DNA of 43,460 bases, from assembly GCA_016782885.1 (NCBI GenBank), contig JADHXQ010000031.1:1-43460 (forward strand), given 5' to 3'. Source of the DNA: Phycisphaerae bacterium (lineage in GTDB: Bacteria > Planctomycetota > Phycisphaerae > SM23-33). Position 1 is the first letter of the stretch. Each line of letters starts with the position of its first letter. Under the pieces are notes generated by a model. That model did no database searches. It was not told where the DNA came from and saw only the letters and a list, made by a program, of their open reading frames with translations. The position numbers and the translations under genes were made by a program. Below, one piece after another: positions 17,382 to 26,340 of the stretch.

Positions 17382-17441
17382 GCATGCCCGGTCGCTGCGA
17401 TAACTTAATGAATCGATAACCTGCTTGCGAGCTTAAGACTG

Positions 17442-20360
17442 ATGCTGAACGATATATTTCAATGGTTGCTGGGGGCTGATACGGGCAAGTTCTCCGGTGG
17501 AGATGGCGCCGAGTTCAGCTTCGTGGCCGATTATAGCGGCGGAGTGATCCTCGGTGTGGCGGTGCTCTTTGCCGGCCTGGCGTTCCTGGTGATCCGGAGC
17601 TATCTCAGGGAAGGCGACGCCTCCAAGGTCGCCAAAGGTTTCCTTGCAACCGTTCGCATACTTATCATCACGATCATTTTCGTGATTTTTTTCCGCCCGG
17701 CGATAGTGCTTCGTTTCACCAACACGCTGTACAGTTCCGTAGTTGTGCTGATCGACGACAGCCTGTCGATGTCATTTGCCGACAAGTACCTCTCTCCTAC
17801 ACGCCGCAGCGACGAGAGTCCCCCGGAGTACCAGAGGCGCGTCGACGCAGCCGCTGCCCAGCGTAAGGCTCTGGCCGATGAGCTTGGCCTGCGGGTCGAT
17901 GAATTGGAGACGATGTCGCGAAAGGACATTGTCCGCCGCCTGTTGGTCAAGCGGGGCGGTCCTCTTGGCGAACTGGCGAAAGACCACCCGCTGGTGCTCA
18001 TGCGATTTTCGACGGCCGATCAGAGCAAATCGTACACCCGGAAACTCATGGATGCTCCCGTGGCGGAAGAAGACCCCCAAGCCAAGCCGGGCCAGACCGT
18101 CGAGCCGGTCGACGTTGCGATCGATCCTGCCGTTGTCAGAAAGGCGGTGGAGATGCTCGTCTCGTCGCCGCCGACATCTACCGCGCCGGCGACGGCTCCG
18201 GCGTTGGTTGACGATAGCGGCGATGTGCTTGCGAAGTTCGACGAATTTCCCGCCTACGATATTGACTCTCGCCTGGCGATGCTGGTCGAACTTGCCGGTG
18301 GCGCCGGGGAGTTGCTCAAATATCTGGACGCCCACCGCAACGATGAGGAAATTGCAAAGCTCGCCGACGGCTTGGTCCGGTTGCATCGCAGCGGCGGCCT
18401 TGCGCGTCGGACGTCGCTTGCGGAACTGACCGGAAAGGGGTTCGAGACGAATCTCTCCACTGCGATTCGCAACGCGTTGGAGAAGGTTTCCGGGCGGCGC
18501 CTTGCGGGGATAATCGTGATCTCCGACGGGCAGATAACGTCTACGGGAGGCGGGAACGGGAGGCTTTCTTCGGCGTTGGATTTCGCGCTGGAATCCAAAG
18601 TGCCCCTCTATGGTGTCTCCGTAGGCGACCCCGAACCGCCCAGGAATCTCACCGTTGCGGCGCTGCAGGCGCCGAGGGAAATCCGCAAGGATTCCGAAGC
18701 CGAGTTCACAGCTACCGTCACGCACCGCAATCTCGACGGAGAGAACGTGACAGTTCGCCTCCAGGAAAGGCCCGCCGACGGCAGGGACTGGGTCGATACC
18801 GGCGTCAGCGAGCCCCTGGTGCTCGCCAACAGCCCGGAAAACGATGTCCAGTCCCGCTCGCTCCAGACCGTCGCCATGATCTACACGCCGACGAAACTCG
18901 GAGATTTCGCCTACCGGGCGGTGATCGAACCGGTAACCGGCGAGGAGAAAACCAGCGACAACAACTCCGCGGCGTCGATCGTGACGATAAGCGAGAACCG
19001 AATCCGGATTCTCGTTATCAGCGGCGACGCGGGTTGGGAGTTCCAGTACCTCAGGAACTTTCTCGTTCGCCAGCGCGAATTGTACCGCCTCAGCATGTGG
19101 CAGCAAAATGCGGACCCCGACGTGAACCAGGCGGCGTCAAGCGGTATGAAACTCACCAAGCTGCCGAGAACCCTCCAGGAGTTGATCGGCGTCCGTGGCG
19201 ACAAGACCAAACCGGGATACAACGTGGTCGTGCTGTACGATCCGCAGCACACGAAGAACGGATTTGACGGGCAGTTCGTCAAGATTCTCTCGGAGTTTGT
19301 CAAAGAGCATAACGGCGGTCTGTGCTACATTGCGGGCAATAAGCACACCGACGAGACCATGATCGGCAAGGGTGTTCTCAAGCCCCTGGCCGACGTGTTG
19401 CCTGTGGTCCTTGCGACCAATACCGTCAACATTGCCATGCGCATCAGGCAGGACAGGCCCGCGGCCTGGCCGGTGAAGCTTACCAGCTACGGGCTGGAGC
19501 ATCCCATAACGCGCCTGGGCGGGTCCGACGATGATACCCGAAGGATATGGGAAGTCTTGCCCGGTCAGTACTGGTCGCACCCGGTGTTCAAGATCAAGCC
19601 CGGCGCCCGCGTGCTTGCGGTGAGCTCCAATCCGATGCGCCGAATGGCCGGCGGCGACCGCCTCCCGCTGGTTGTGGCAGAAACCGTTGGCTCGGGACGT
19701 TCGCTGTATGTGGGCATGGAGGCCACCTGGCGATGGCGATACGTACACGACGGGTACTATCACCGGCGTTTCTGGGCCAGGTCGATGCGCTATCTTGCCT
19801 CGATGCGGACGCGAAGAATCGTGATTTCAACCGGCGGAAGCCAGTTCTCCGCCGGCGAGAAGATCACCATCGAGGTCAAGGCGTTCGACAAGGAGTACAA
19901 GCCCTTTACCGCCGAGAAGTTCGTGGTTGAAATGATAGACACCGCCACGGGCAAGTCCGAGGCGATCGAACTGCCTGCCGTGGATGTCAAGGCGAAACCC
20001 GGGCGATACAAGCGGACGATTGTGGCTGGACACACGGGGGCTTTTGAAGTGACCGCACTTCGCAGCGGCGCCGATTCGCCTGACGACGTGACGAGCAAGA
20101 AGATTTTCGTGGAACTCCCCAAAGCCGAGGCGAGGCGTCGCGAGGCCAATCCGCAAACCCTGCGGACAATCGCCTCGCGAGAGGACCGCTTCCTGCAGAT
20201 CCACGAGATGTCACGCCTGAAGGAGTTGATTCCGTCGGGGCGTCTGAAGACTACTCGTCAACTTGCCAGCAAACTCTGGGATTGCCCGCTGACGCTCATA
20301 CTTGTCGTGCTGTTACTGGGAATCGAGTGGATGGTGAGAAAGAAATACAACATGGCCTGA
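17442..20360 (+). CDS. Large membrane vWA protein with GATase-like domain
   Basis: 972 residues. Membrane helices lie at about 34-52 and 67-86, then a vWA segment begins with an intact DDSLS motif (DxSxS, 105-109). A long, charged insert of about 200 residues (120-320) separates this from the rest of the vWA fold, which resumes near GRRLAGIIVISDGQ. A beta domain (NLTVAALQAPREIRKDSEAEF) and a glutamine-amidotransferase-like domain (IRILVISGDAGWEFQYLRNF, near 522-690) follow, then a further beta domain, and a final membrane helix (LTLILVVLLLGIEWM). The domain order parallels the preceding gene, so the two are probably distant duplicates acting together with MoxR and DUF58. Confidence 0.88.
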   Translation: MLNDIFQWLLGADTGKFSGGDGAEFSFVADYSGGVILGVAVLFAGLAFLVIRSYLREGDASKVAKGFLATVRILIITIIFVIFFRPAIVLRFTNTLYSSVVVLIDDSLSMSFADKYLSPTRRSDESPPEYQRRVDAAAAQRKALADELGLRVDELETMSRKDIVRRLLVKRGGPLGELAKDHPLVLMRFSTADQSKSYTRKLMDAPVAEEDPQAKPGQTVEPVDVAIDPAVVRKAVEMLVSSPPTSTAPATAPALVDDSGDVLAKFDEFPAYDIDSRLAMLVELAGGAGELLKYLDAHRNDEEIAKLADGLVRLHRSGGLARRTSLAELTGKGFETNLSTAIRNALEKVSGRRLAGIIVISDGQITSTGGGNGRLSSALDFALESKVPLYGVSVGDPEPPRNLTVAALQAPREIRKDSEAEFTATVTHRNLDGENVTVRLQERPADGRDWVDTGVSEPLVLANSPENDVQSRSLQTVAMIYTPTKLGDFAYRAVIEPVTGEEKTSDNNSAASIVTISENRIRILVISGDAGWEFQYLRNFLVRQRELYRLSMWQQNADPDVNQAASSGMKLTKLPRTLQELIGVRGDKTKPGYNVVVLYDPQHTKNGFDGQFVKILSEFVKEHNGGLCYIAGNKHTDETMIGKGVLKPLADVLPVVLATNTVNIAMRIRQDRPAAWPVKLTSYGLEHPITRLGGSDDDTRRIWEVLPGQYWSHPVFKIKPGARVLAVSSNPMRRMAGGDRLPLVVAETVGSGRSLYVGMEATWRWRYVHDGYYHRRFWARSMRYLASMRTRRIVISTGGSQFSAGEKITIEVKAFDKEYKPFTAEKFVVEMIDTATGKSEAIELPAVDVKAKPGRYKRTIVAGHTGAFEVTALRSGADSPDDVTSKKIFVELPKAEARRREANPQTLRTIASREDRFLQIHEMSRLKELIPSGRLKTTRQLASKLWDCPLTLILVVLLLGIEWMVRKKYNMA

Positions 20361-20391
20361 TCTCCCGACCAGGCCGGAGAATTGTACCAAG

Positions 20392-22770
20392 ATGACCGAT
20401 CGTGAATTTCTGGAATCGAAGGTGGGCGGTAAGCTTCGCGGGCTGCGTCGGACTCTTCGGCGTCGTCTGGCCGGCGAGGGCATCAGTTGGTGTGCGATGT
20501 CGCTTGTTCTCGTGGTCTTTGTGACGCTTGGTCTCGACTACGTTCTGCACCTCGACCGTCCGGCGGTGCGAGGCGTAATCATGGGGGCGCTGCTTTTGGG
20601 GGTTGCATGGGTTATCTGGCGCCAACTGATTGTCCCGCTCCTCGTACCGATGGACAATGAGCAGTTGGCGCTTCTGGTCGAAGACCGCTATGGTGAACTT
20701 GGCGACAGCCTGATAAGCGCGCTGCAGTTCACGCGCAGCGACGCACAGGTGACTCCGGGGCAGAGTCAGGCGATGGTCCGGTTGGTGATCGCCCGCGCCG
20801 GCGAAACCGCAAGCGGGCTCGATTTCCGGAAAGTTGTCGAAAGATCGCTCCTGAGGAAACGAATGTCCCTGGCGTTCTGTGCCGTCGGTCTGCTGGTGGG
20901 CTTCAGCTTCTGGCAGACGGGGATCATGGGCCGCTGGTGGAACCGTAACGTCATTTTCGCCGATACCGCCTGGCCTCAGGATATCTACCTCGATGTCGCC
21001 AGGGAGATAAAAGGCGCCGATGGCAAGGTTAGTCTGGTCGAGAGCAAAAATGGCGTCTTCCGCGTGCTCAGGGGCAATGACCTGAAGATCCTTGTCACCG
21101 CACGCTCCGGTGAAATCGTCACTCCGCCCCCCGAGACAATAACTCTCTATGCAAAGTATGAATCGGTTGGCTGGACGACGGAACCCGACATCAAGCCCGA
21201 CACCGAGGGGGCTCGCACATACACCAAGGTGTTCCGCAGCGTTTCCGAACCGTTCGAGTTCTTCTTCGTCGGCGGGGACGACAAGCGGGAAATAAGGCAC
21301 CGAGTCAGCCTGATCGATCCTCCGGGGATCGGATGGTTGCAGTTTACCGTTGAGTATCCGCCTTACATGAATCGCCCGTCGCGGAAGTTCGACGCGTCGC
21401 GTGCGGTGCTCGCTGCGCCTCCGGGCAGTTTGATCACCGTCCGTGCCACAGCCGACAAGCCCGTTGAGTTCCAGGGCGTATCCACGGGCATGTTCCTCAA
21501 CGGGCAGAGAGTGGGCAATCTGGAAACCGACACCGGCGATAAGCCCCCCGGCGCGCCACTGGAGGCCGCGACGCGCCTTGTCGGTTCGTTCCGCCTGAAA
21601 AAATCGGCGTCTTCGGAAAAGCACGAAGACAAGAATCCCATGCGGACGCTTACGATCGCCCTGCAGGACACCGGCGGTTTCGAGAACCCCCGCGCCGCTC
21701 AATACAAGATCCGCACCGAACCGGACACCGCCCCTCGCCTGTCGCTCAAGAGGCGCGGTGTCGGTGGTGCGGTAACGCCCGAGGCCATCCTTCCGCTGGT
21801 AATCGAGGCCAAGGACGATTCAGGACTCTCGGAAGTCCGCGTGGTGCTCACCTGGGGCGGCGACAAGCCCGGAAGCAAATCGTGGGTGGTCGAGCCTTCC
21901 CCCGGCGGAAAGGCACAGTTCGATACGCTTTACGAACGGGACATCAAGGATCTTAATCTCAAGCCCGGGATGACCATTCGCGTCATGGTCGAGGCCGACG
22001 ACCTCATGCCCGCCGAACTCAACGGTCCCAACAAGGGAACTTCGGGCGCCATGTCGTTTAGGATCGTCAAGCGGGATGAACTGCTTGCCGAGATGGTTCG
22101 CAGACAGAAGGCGCTTCGGGCGAATTTCGAACAGACTATCCGGAAGCAGGAAGACTCCATCGCCACAACCGAAGCGATGATTACGATGCTCAACAGCGAT
22201 CTTGCCGTCAGTGACGCCGCCCGCAGGCTCAGAGACGCCACCAGCATGGAAATCGGAGTCGGGGGAGACTGCGCGAAAACGTCCGTGGCAATGGGGGATA
22301 TCCTCATTGAAATGGTCTACAACCGCATAATCGAAGCCAAGGGGCGCGCCGAGACTCTCAACGGGATTGTCACCCCGCTGGGCGAATTGGCACAGCGGGT
22401 AGACGTCCTGACGGTGCGGATGAAAACGGCTGAAGGCGCCGCCAGCGGTGATGATCTGCTGAAACAGGCCGATGAAATCCGGTCGGAACAACTGTCTATT
22501 CTTGAAGTTATGCAAAAAGTCCTGGAGCGGATGATAAAAGTTGCAGAAGCTCAGGAACTTGCGTACAAGTTGGAGCGTCTAATCGAGCGTTGGGACGGTG
22601 TAATGCGCGCAGCCGAAAGCCGGGCCGACTGGGACATTCAGAACGCGCTGGGATTCAAGTGTCCCGAATGCACCAAGCCCCTCGGGCCTGACGGCGGGCC
22701 CGGCGCGAAGATCAAGTGTCCGCACTGCAAAAAGACCGTAGCGAAGCCGGCCCTGAAAGGTTCCGATTAA
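20392..22770 (+). CDS. Three-helix membrane protein (DUF4175-like) with C-terminal zinc ribbon
   Basis: 792 residues. Three membrane helices lie at about 31-53, 58-84 and 157-180, an arrangement seen in DUF4175-type proteins. They are followed by a beta-rich extracytoplasmic region with Ig-like stretches (GWLQFTVEYPPYMNRPSRKF) and a helical region of about 200 residues from 560 onward. The extreme C-terminus carries a zinc ribbon with CPEC at 757-760 and CPHC at 776-779. With an inside N-terminus, three helices would put that ribbon outside the cytosol, which is unusual for a zinc-ribbon. GGAG lies 12 bases before the start. Member of the MoxR operon; function unknown. Confidence 0.8.
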   Translation: MTDREFLESKVGGKLRGLRRTLRRRLAGEGISWCAMSLVLVVFVTLGLDYVLHLDRPAVRGVIMGALLLGVAWVIWRQLIVPLLVPMDNEQLALLVEDRYGELGDSLISALQFTRSDAQVTPGQSQAMVRLVIARAGETASGLDFRKVVERSLLRKRMSLAFCAVGLLVGFSFWQTGIMGRWWNRNVIFADTAWPQDIYLDVAREIKGADGKVSLVESKNGVFRVLRGNDLKILVTARSGEIVTPPPETITLYAKYESVGWTTEPDIKPDTEGARTYTKVFRSVSEPFEFFFVGGDDKREIRHRVSLIDPPGIGWLQFTVEYPPYMNRPSRKFDASRAVLAAPPGSLITVRATADKPVEFQGVSTGMFLNGQRVGNLETDTGDKPPGAPLEAATRLVGSFRLKKSASSEKHEDKNPMRTLTIALQDTGGFENPRAAQYKIRTEPDTAPRLSLKRRGVGGAVTPEAILPLVIEAKDDSGLSEVRVVLTWGGDKPGSKSWVVEPSPGGKAQFDTLYERDIKDLNLKPGMTIRVMVEADDLMPAELNGPNKGTSGAMSFRIVKRDELLAEMVRRQKALRANFEQTIRKQEDSIATTEAMITMLNSDLAVSDAARRLRDATSMEIGVGGDCAKTSVAMGDILIEMVYNRIIEAKGRAETLNGIVTPLGELAQRVDVLTVRMKTAEGAASGDDLLKQADEIRSEQLSILEVMQKVLERMIKVAEAQELAYKLERLIERWDGVMRAAESRADWDIQNALGFKCPECTKPLGPDGGPGAKIKCPHCKKTVAKPALKGSD

Positions 22771-22793
22771 GATTAGGCGATTTGGAGACTATT

Positions 22794-25025
22794 ATGATAC
22801 GCAAGAGGACCACTGGTTTTGCGATTGGATGTGTATGCTGCCTGGGTGTGATCGCAGTTGCCATGACTTCCGGTCTGGCCGAATCTACCGGGGACAAGGG
22901 TGTCGGTGATGCTTCGCTCGTGCCCAAGGTCCGCTTCACGAAAGGACAGTTCGAGAACCTCGTCGCCGAAATGACACAGGTGGCGATGCTCCTGGAGAAA
23001 AGCGACCCGCAGACCGCAAAAGTCCTCACCGAAGCGGTGAATCAGGCCCAGCGGGCCTTCATCGCCAAGGACATGGGCAAGGTCGCCGAACTCCTGACCC
23101 AGGGTCTCGCCGCCGCCGCCAAGAAGACCGGAGGCGCCGTCGGGGTGGAACTGCGGAGGGTGCTCGACATCCTCAGGCATGGGATAATGAGCCAGGAAGA
23201 TCGCAAGAAGCGGATTGAGGACATGGAGGCGGCGCGCGCCGCGATCGACGAGATCATGAAGAAGCAGAAAGATCTCGAGGAGTCGTCGAGGTTCAAAGAT
23301 GCGAAGCTGGCTAACGAACTGGCGAGAATCAACCAGGCCATCGCCGATCTGAAGGCCCAACAGGAAAAGCTCCTGGACGAAACGCAGAAAATGCCCGAGG
23401 GCGACAAAGACGTCAAGAAGCTTTCCGATCTGAGGGACGAGGTGCGAAAACTCATCGAACAGCAGGGCAAGATCGACGCCGCTTCCGAAAACATCCCACC
23501 GCGGAAGCTGCCCATGGTGGGCGCCGCCCAGAAAGCACTGGCCGGAAAAACCGCGGAAATTCAAAAGAAGATCAAGAAAGCCGCCGGCGACAAAGCACTA
23601 GCCAAGAAACTCGCCGACAAGGGGGCCGACCCCAAGGCGCTGGACAAGGCCGCCTCCGAGGCCGGCAAGGCCGGAAAGCAGATGGACCAGGCAGGCAGCG
23701 AACTGTCCAAGGGCAAGAAGGAAAGCGCCAAAAGCGCCCAGGGCAGCGCAATGCAGAGCCTTAAGGCTGCCGAGAAGGCGCTGTCTGACGCTATGTCCAA
23801 GGCCTCGGGGAAGTCCGGCGCCAAGGCGTCCCAGATGGCCGGCGAGCAGAAGAAACTCGCCAACGATGCCAAGAAACTCGCCGAGGATATGGCCAAGGCC
23901 TCCAAGGAAGCCGGTTCGGACCCGGGCAAGACCGACCTGAACAAGAGCGCCTCGCACATGGACAAGGCCTCCGAAAAGCTCAATGACGGAAAACCCAAAG
24001 ACGCCGCCGAAGAGATGAAAAAAGCCCTCAAGGAGTTGGAGGACAAGAAATTCGAGCTTGCAAAACTGATGCGGCGGACCAAGGAAAAGGCCCAGAAGCC
24101 CATGGACAAACAGGCTTCCGAGCAGACCGAACTGGCAAAGCGGACCAACGATACCGCCAACCAGATGGGCAAGACCGAGAAGTCTCCCGCCATGCCGGGG
24201 CAGAAGTCAGCCAAGAGCGCTTCGGGCAAAATGAGTTCGGCTGCGGGGGCTTTGAGCCAGGAAAAGTCCTCGCAGGCAAATGAGGATCAGAAGGAGGCGT
24301 TGAAGGATCTCAAGGAGGCCCGTGACGATCTTGACAAGGCGATCAAGGAGGAGCGAGATGCCATGCAGCTTGAAGCGCTGGTCAAGATAGACGCTGAACT
24401 CCAGAAGATCCTCAACACGCAGAAAACGATATCTGCAGCCACAAAGAAAGTCGATTCCGCCCACGAGTCCGGTAAACCGTTTGAGCGTGCCGAGGAGATT
24501 GAACTGACCAGGCTGGCTGGTGGTGAAGGCAAACTCGCCGACCAGGTTGACATGATACGCAAGAAGCTCCTCAAGGAGGGCACCACCGCGGTGTTCCCGG
24601 CGGTGCTTCAGGAAGTCGGCGAGGATATCCGCAGCGTCGACCGCAATCTGGCCGATAAGAATCCGGGAAAGCTGACCCAGCGCGTGCAGGCCGATATCGA
24701 ACAAGCGCTGCAGGACATGATAGACGCCATCCGCAAGGAGATGTCGAATCGCCGCCGCAAGGGCGGCGGTGGCGGAGGCGGTGGCGGAGGAGGGGGCGGG
24801 GGAGGGAAGAAACCGCCGCTGGTGTCGAATCTGGCCGAATTGAAAATGCTCTACCGCCTGCAGCGGCAGATACAGCGGCGGACGCTGGCCCTGTCAGAGA
24901 GCAAGGCTCCTGAGGACGGGACAAAGAAGCAGATTGGCGATATGCACAAAAAACTCGCCGGAAGGCAATCGAAGGTCAAGGCAATGACCGAAGAACTGGC
25001 CAAGAAATCCAAAGCCGGGCGATAA
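22794..25025 (+). CDS. Exported long coiled-coil protein with 15-glycine run
   Basis: 743 residues from ATG 22794, chosen for GGAG seven bases upstream; an in-frame ATG at 22716 would overlap the previous gene and hide the signal peptide. The N-terminus is a signal peptide or anchor (TTGFAIGCVCCLGVIAVAMTSGLA). The rest is almost entirely Ala/Lys/Glu/Asp-rich helix with heptad character (RINQAIADLKAQQEKLLDET, AEKALSDAMSKASGKSG). Fifteen consecutive glycines lie at residues 657-671, encoded by mixed glycine codons, followed by KKPPLVSNLAELKMLYRLQR and a final helical segment. It resembles rod-like periplasmic spacer proteins. No enzymatic motif is visible. It lies 23 bases after the preceding gene. 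Confidence 0.8.
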   Translation: MIRKRTTGFAIGCVCCLGVIAVAMTSGLAESTGDKGVGDASLVPKVRFTKGQFENLVAEMTQVAMLLEKSDPQTAKVLTEAVNQAQRAFIAKDMGKVAELLTQGLAAAAKKTGGAVGVELRRVLDILRHGIMSQEDRKKRIEDMEAARAAIDEIMKKQKDLEESSRFKDAKLANELARINQAIADLKAQQEKLLDETQKMPEGDKDVKKLSDLRDEVRKLIEQQGKIDAASENIPPRKLPMVGAAQKALAGKTAEIQKKIKKAAGDKALAKKLADKGADPKALDKAASEAGKAGKQMDQAGSELSKGKKESAKSAQGSAMQSLKAAEKALSDAMSKASGKSGAKASQMAGEQKKLANDAKKLAEDMAKASKEAGSDPGKTDLNKSASHMDKASEKLNDGKPKDAAEEMKKALKELEDKKFELAKLMRRTKEKAQKPMDKQASEQTELAKRTNDTANQMGKTEKSPAMPGQKSAKSASGKMSSAAGALSQEKSSQANEDQKEALKDLKEARDDLDKAIKEERDAMQLEALVKIDAELQKILNTQKTISAATKKVDSAHESGKPFERAEEIELTRLAGGEGKLADQVDMIRKKLLKEGTTAVFPAVLQEVGEDIRSVDRNLADKNPGKLTQRVQADIEQALQDMIDAIRKEMSNRRRKGGGGGGGGGGGGGGGKKPPLVSNLAELKMLYRLQRQIQRRTLALSESKAPEDGTKKQIGDMHKKLAGRQSKVKAMTEELAKKSKAGR
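24762..24806 (+). repeat. Glycine-codon tract encoding 15 glycines
   Basis: Fifteen glycine codons of all four types (GGC, GGT, GGA, GGG) in a row within the coiled-coil gene. The mixed codons indicate selection for the peptide or an old expansion rather than recent slippage. Confidence 0.85.
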
Positions 25026-25050
25026 GGCAATACCACATAGGAGATACATC

Positions 25051-26340
25051 ATGGTTGATATATTCAAAACGAACTGGTCCCTGGGAGTGCTTCTGGTCGT
25101 GATGTTGTCCATCGCCCGCGGTCCCATCTTCGCGCAGGACGCCACCACTCAGCCTGCCGACGGCGAGCGCGAGATGACCGTCGACGAGTTGGACACCCTG
25201 CTCAATGCCATGACTCCCGAGCAGTTGGCCAAGCTGATGAATGCCGCCATGGTGCTTCGCCTGGAGCAGGAGCGGGCCCAGGTCGCCGCCGAGATCAAAG
25301 GCGGTCTGCTGTACGACCCCAAAGACATCACCGCGGCTACGAAGATCCTGAAGGGAGGAAAGGCCGCCAACACCCAGACGGACAATATCGAGCGGATATG
25401 CAAGGCTTTAGCGAAGGTCGATCCGCTGTTTGGTAAGGCGTACGGGCAGATGCTGAAGAAGGACTACAAGTCCGCCGCCGCTTCGGCGGCGAAGGTGGTC
25501 GATGACCAGCGGTCAACTTATCTCAGTGCCGCGACGTTCTATCTCTACGCGAAGTGTCTTGCCGGGAGCGGTCGGGGCGAAGATGCGGTAGAGGTCTATC
25601 GCGAGATACTGATTAACATGCCCGACCGAATCAGTTTTGCGGCCTCGGCGGCGTTAGAGGCGGCTAAAATTTACGAGAAGATACACCGTCTTCAGTATGC
25701 GATGGAGATGTATCTCTACTGCCTGGAGAACTACGCCCTGACGCTCACCGAGAAGGAATCCGAAAGCATATACGCGACGGTCAAGGAGTACGCCAAGGTT
25801 TATAGCGATCCATTCAACGCCCTGGCGAAGAAGATGGGCTACGTTCAGACGCGCCTCGCCGCCGAGGACAGCGGTAAGGATACGCAGAAAAAAGAGGGCG
25901 AGATTATCGCTCTCCTCGAGGACCTGATCAAGACGCAGGAAGAAAAGGAGTCCAGCTCGCAGCAGCAGCCGCCTCCGCCAGGCTGTACGTGCGGCGGTAA
26001 GGGCACGTGCAAGGCATGCAAAGAAGCCAAGGCCAAAGCTGAAGCCGAAGGCAAAGGTGAGGGCAAAGGTAAGGGCAAAGGGAAGGGCAAGGGTGGTAAT
26101 CCCAACGGGAACAACCCGACGAATCCCGCGAAGGTCAGCGCCCTGGTGCCTGGTAAGACGGCGCGCCCGCCGCGTGACGCTACTGACCACAAGGGCGTTG
26201 GTGACGGAGACTGGTCGACCCTGCCTCCTCGCGAGCAGGAGAAAATTCGTCAAATGCTTCGGAAACTCATCTCTGAGCGGCACAAGGACATCACCAGCGA
26301 TTACCACTCAGCGCTAACCAAAACCCCGGCCGACAAGTGA
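25051..26340 (+). CDS. Exported TPR protein with four-cysteine cluster and Gly/Lys linker
   Basis: 429 residues; AGGAG lies seven bases upstream of the ATG. A signal peptide spans about residues 1-28 (WSLGVLLVVMLSIARGPIFA). About 100-270 form TPR-like helix pairs (LFGKAYGQMLKKDYKSAAAS, YAKCLAGSGRGEDAVEVYRE). After a proline run, C312, C314, C320 and C323 form CTCGGKGTCKAC, a compact metal-binding pattern related to the DnaJ type. It is followed by a (GK)n linker of about 25 residues and a short helical C-terminus with PPREQEKIRQMLRKLISER. The last base overlaps the ATG of the next gene (TGATG), so the two are translationally coupled. Confidence 0.8.
   Translation: MVDIFKTNWSLGVLLVVMLSIARGPIFAQDATTQPADGEREMTVDELDTLLNAMTPEQLAKLMNAAMVLRLEQERAQVAAEIKGGLLYDPKDITAATKILKGGKAANTQTDNIERICKALAKVDPLFGKAYGQMLKKDYKSAAASAAKVVDDQRSTYLSAATFYLYAKCLAGSGRGEDAVEVYREILINMPDRISFAASAALEAAKIYEKIHRLQYAMEMYLYCLENYALTLTEKESESIYATVKEYAKVYSDPFNALAKKMGYVQTRLAAEDSGKDTQKKEGEIIALLEDLIKTQEEKESSSQQQPPPPGCTCGGKGTCKACKEAKAKAEAEGKGEGKGKGKGKGKGGNPNGNNPTNPAKVSALVPGKTARPPRDATDHKGVGDGDWSTLPPREQEKIRQMLRKLISERHKDITSDYHSALTKTPADK

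Noticed and set aside
12923-20360. MoxR/vWA genes as a phage-defence (conflict) system.
   Set aside because: MoxR-vWA conflict systems exist, but here the partners are membrane or exported scaffold proteins with the standard MoxR-DUF58-BatA order and no recognisable effector nuclease or pore toxin. A chromosomal envelope operon is the simpler reading.
22716-22793. Upstream ATG at 22716 as start of the coiled-coil protein.
   Set aside because: It would overlap the preceding gene by 55 bases and bury the signal peptide, whereas the ATG at 22794 has GGAG at ideal distance.
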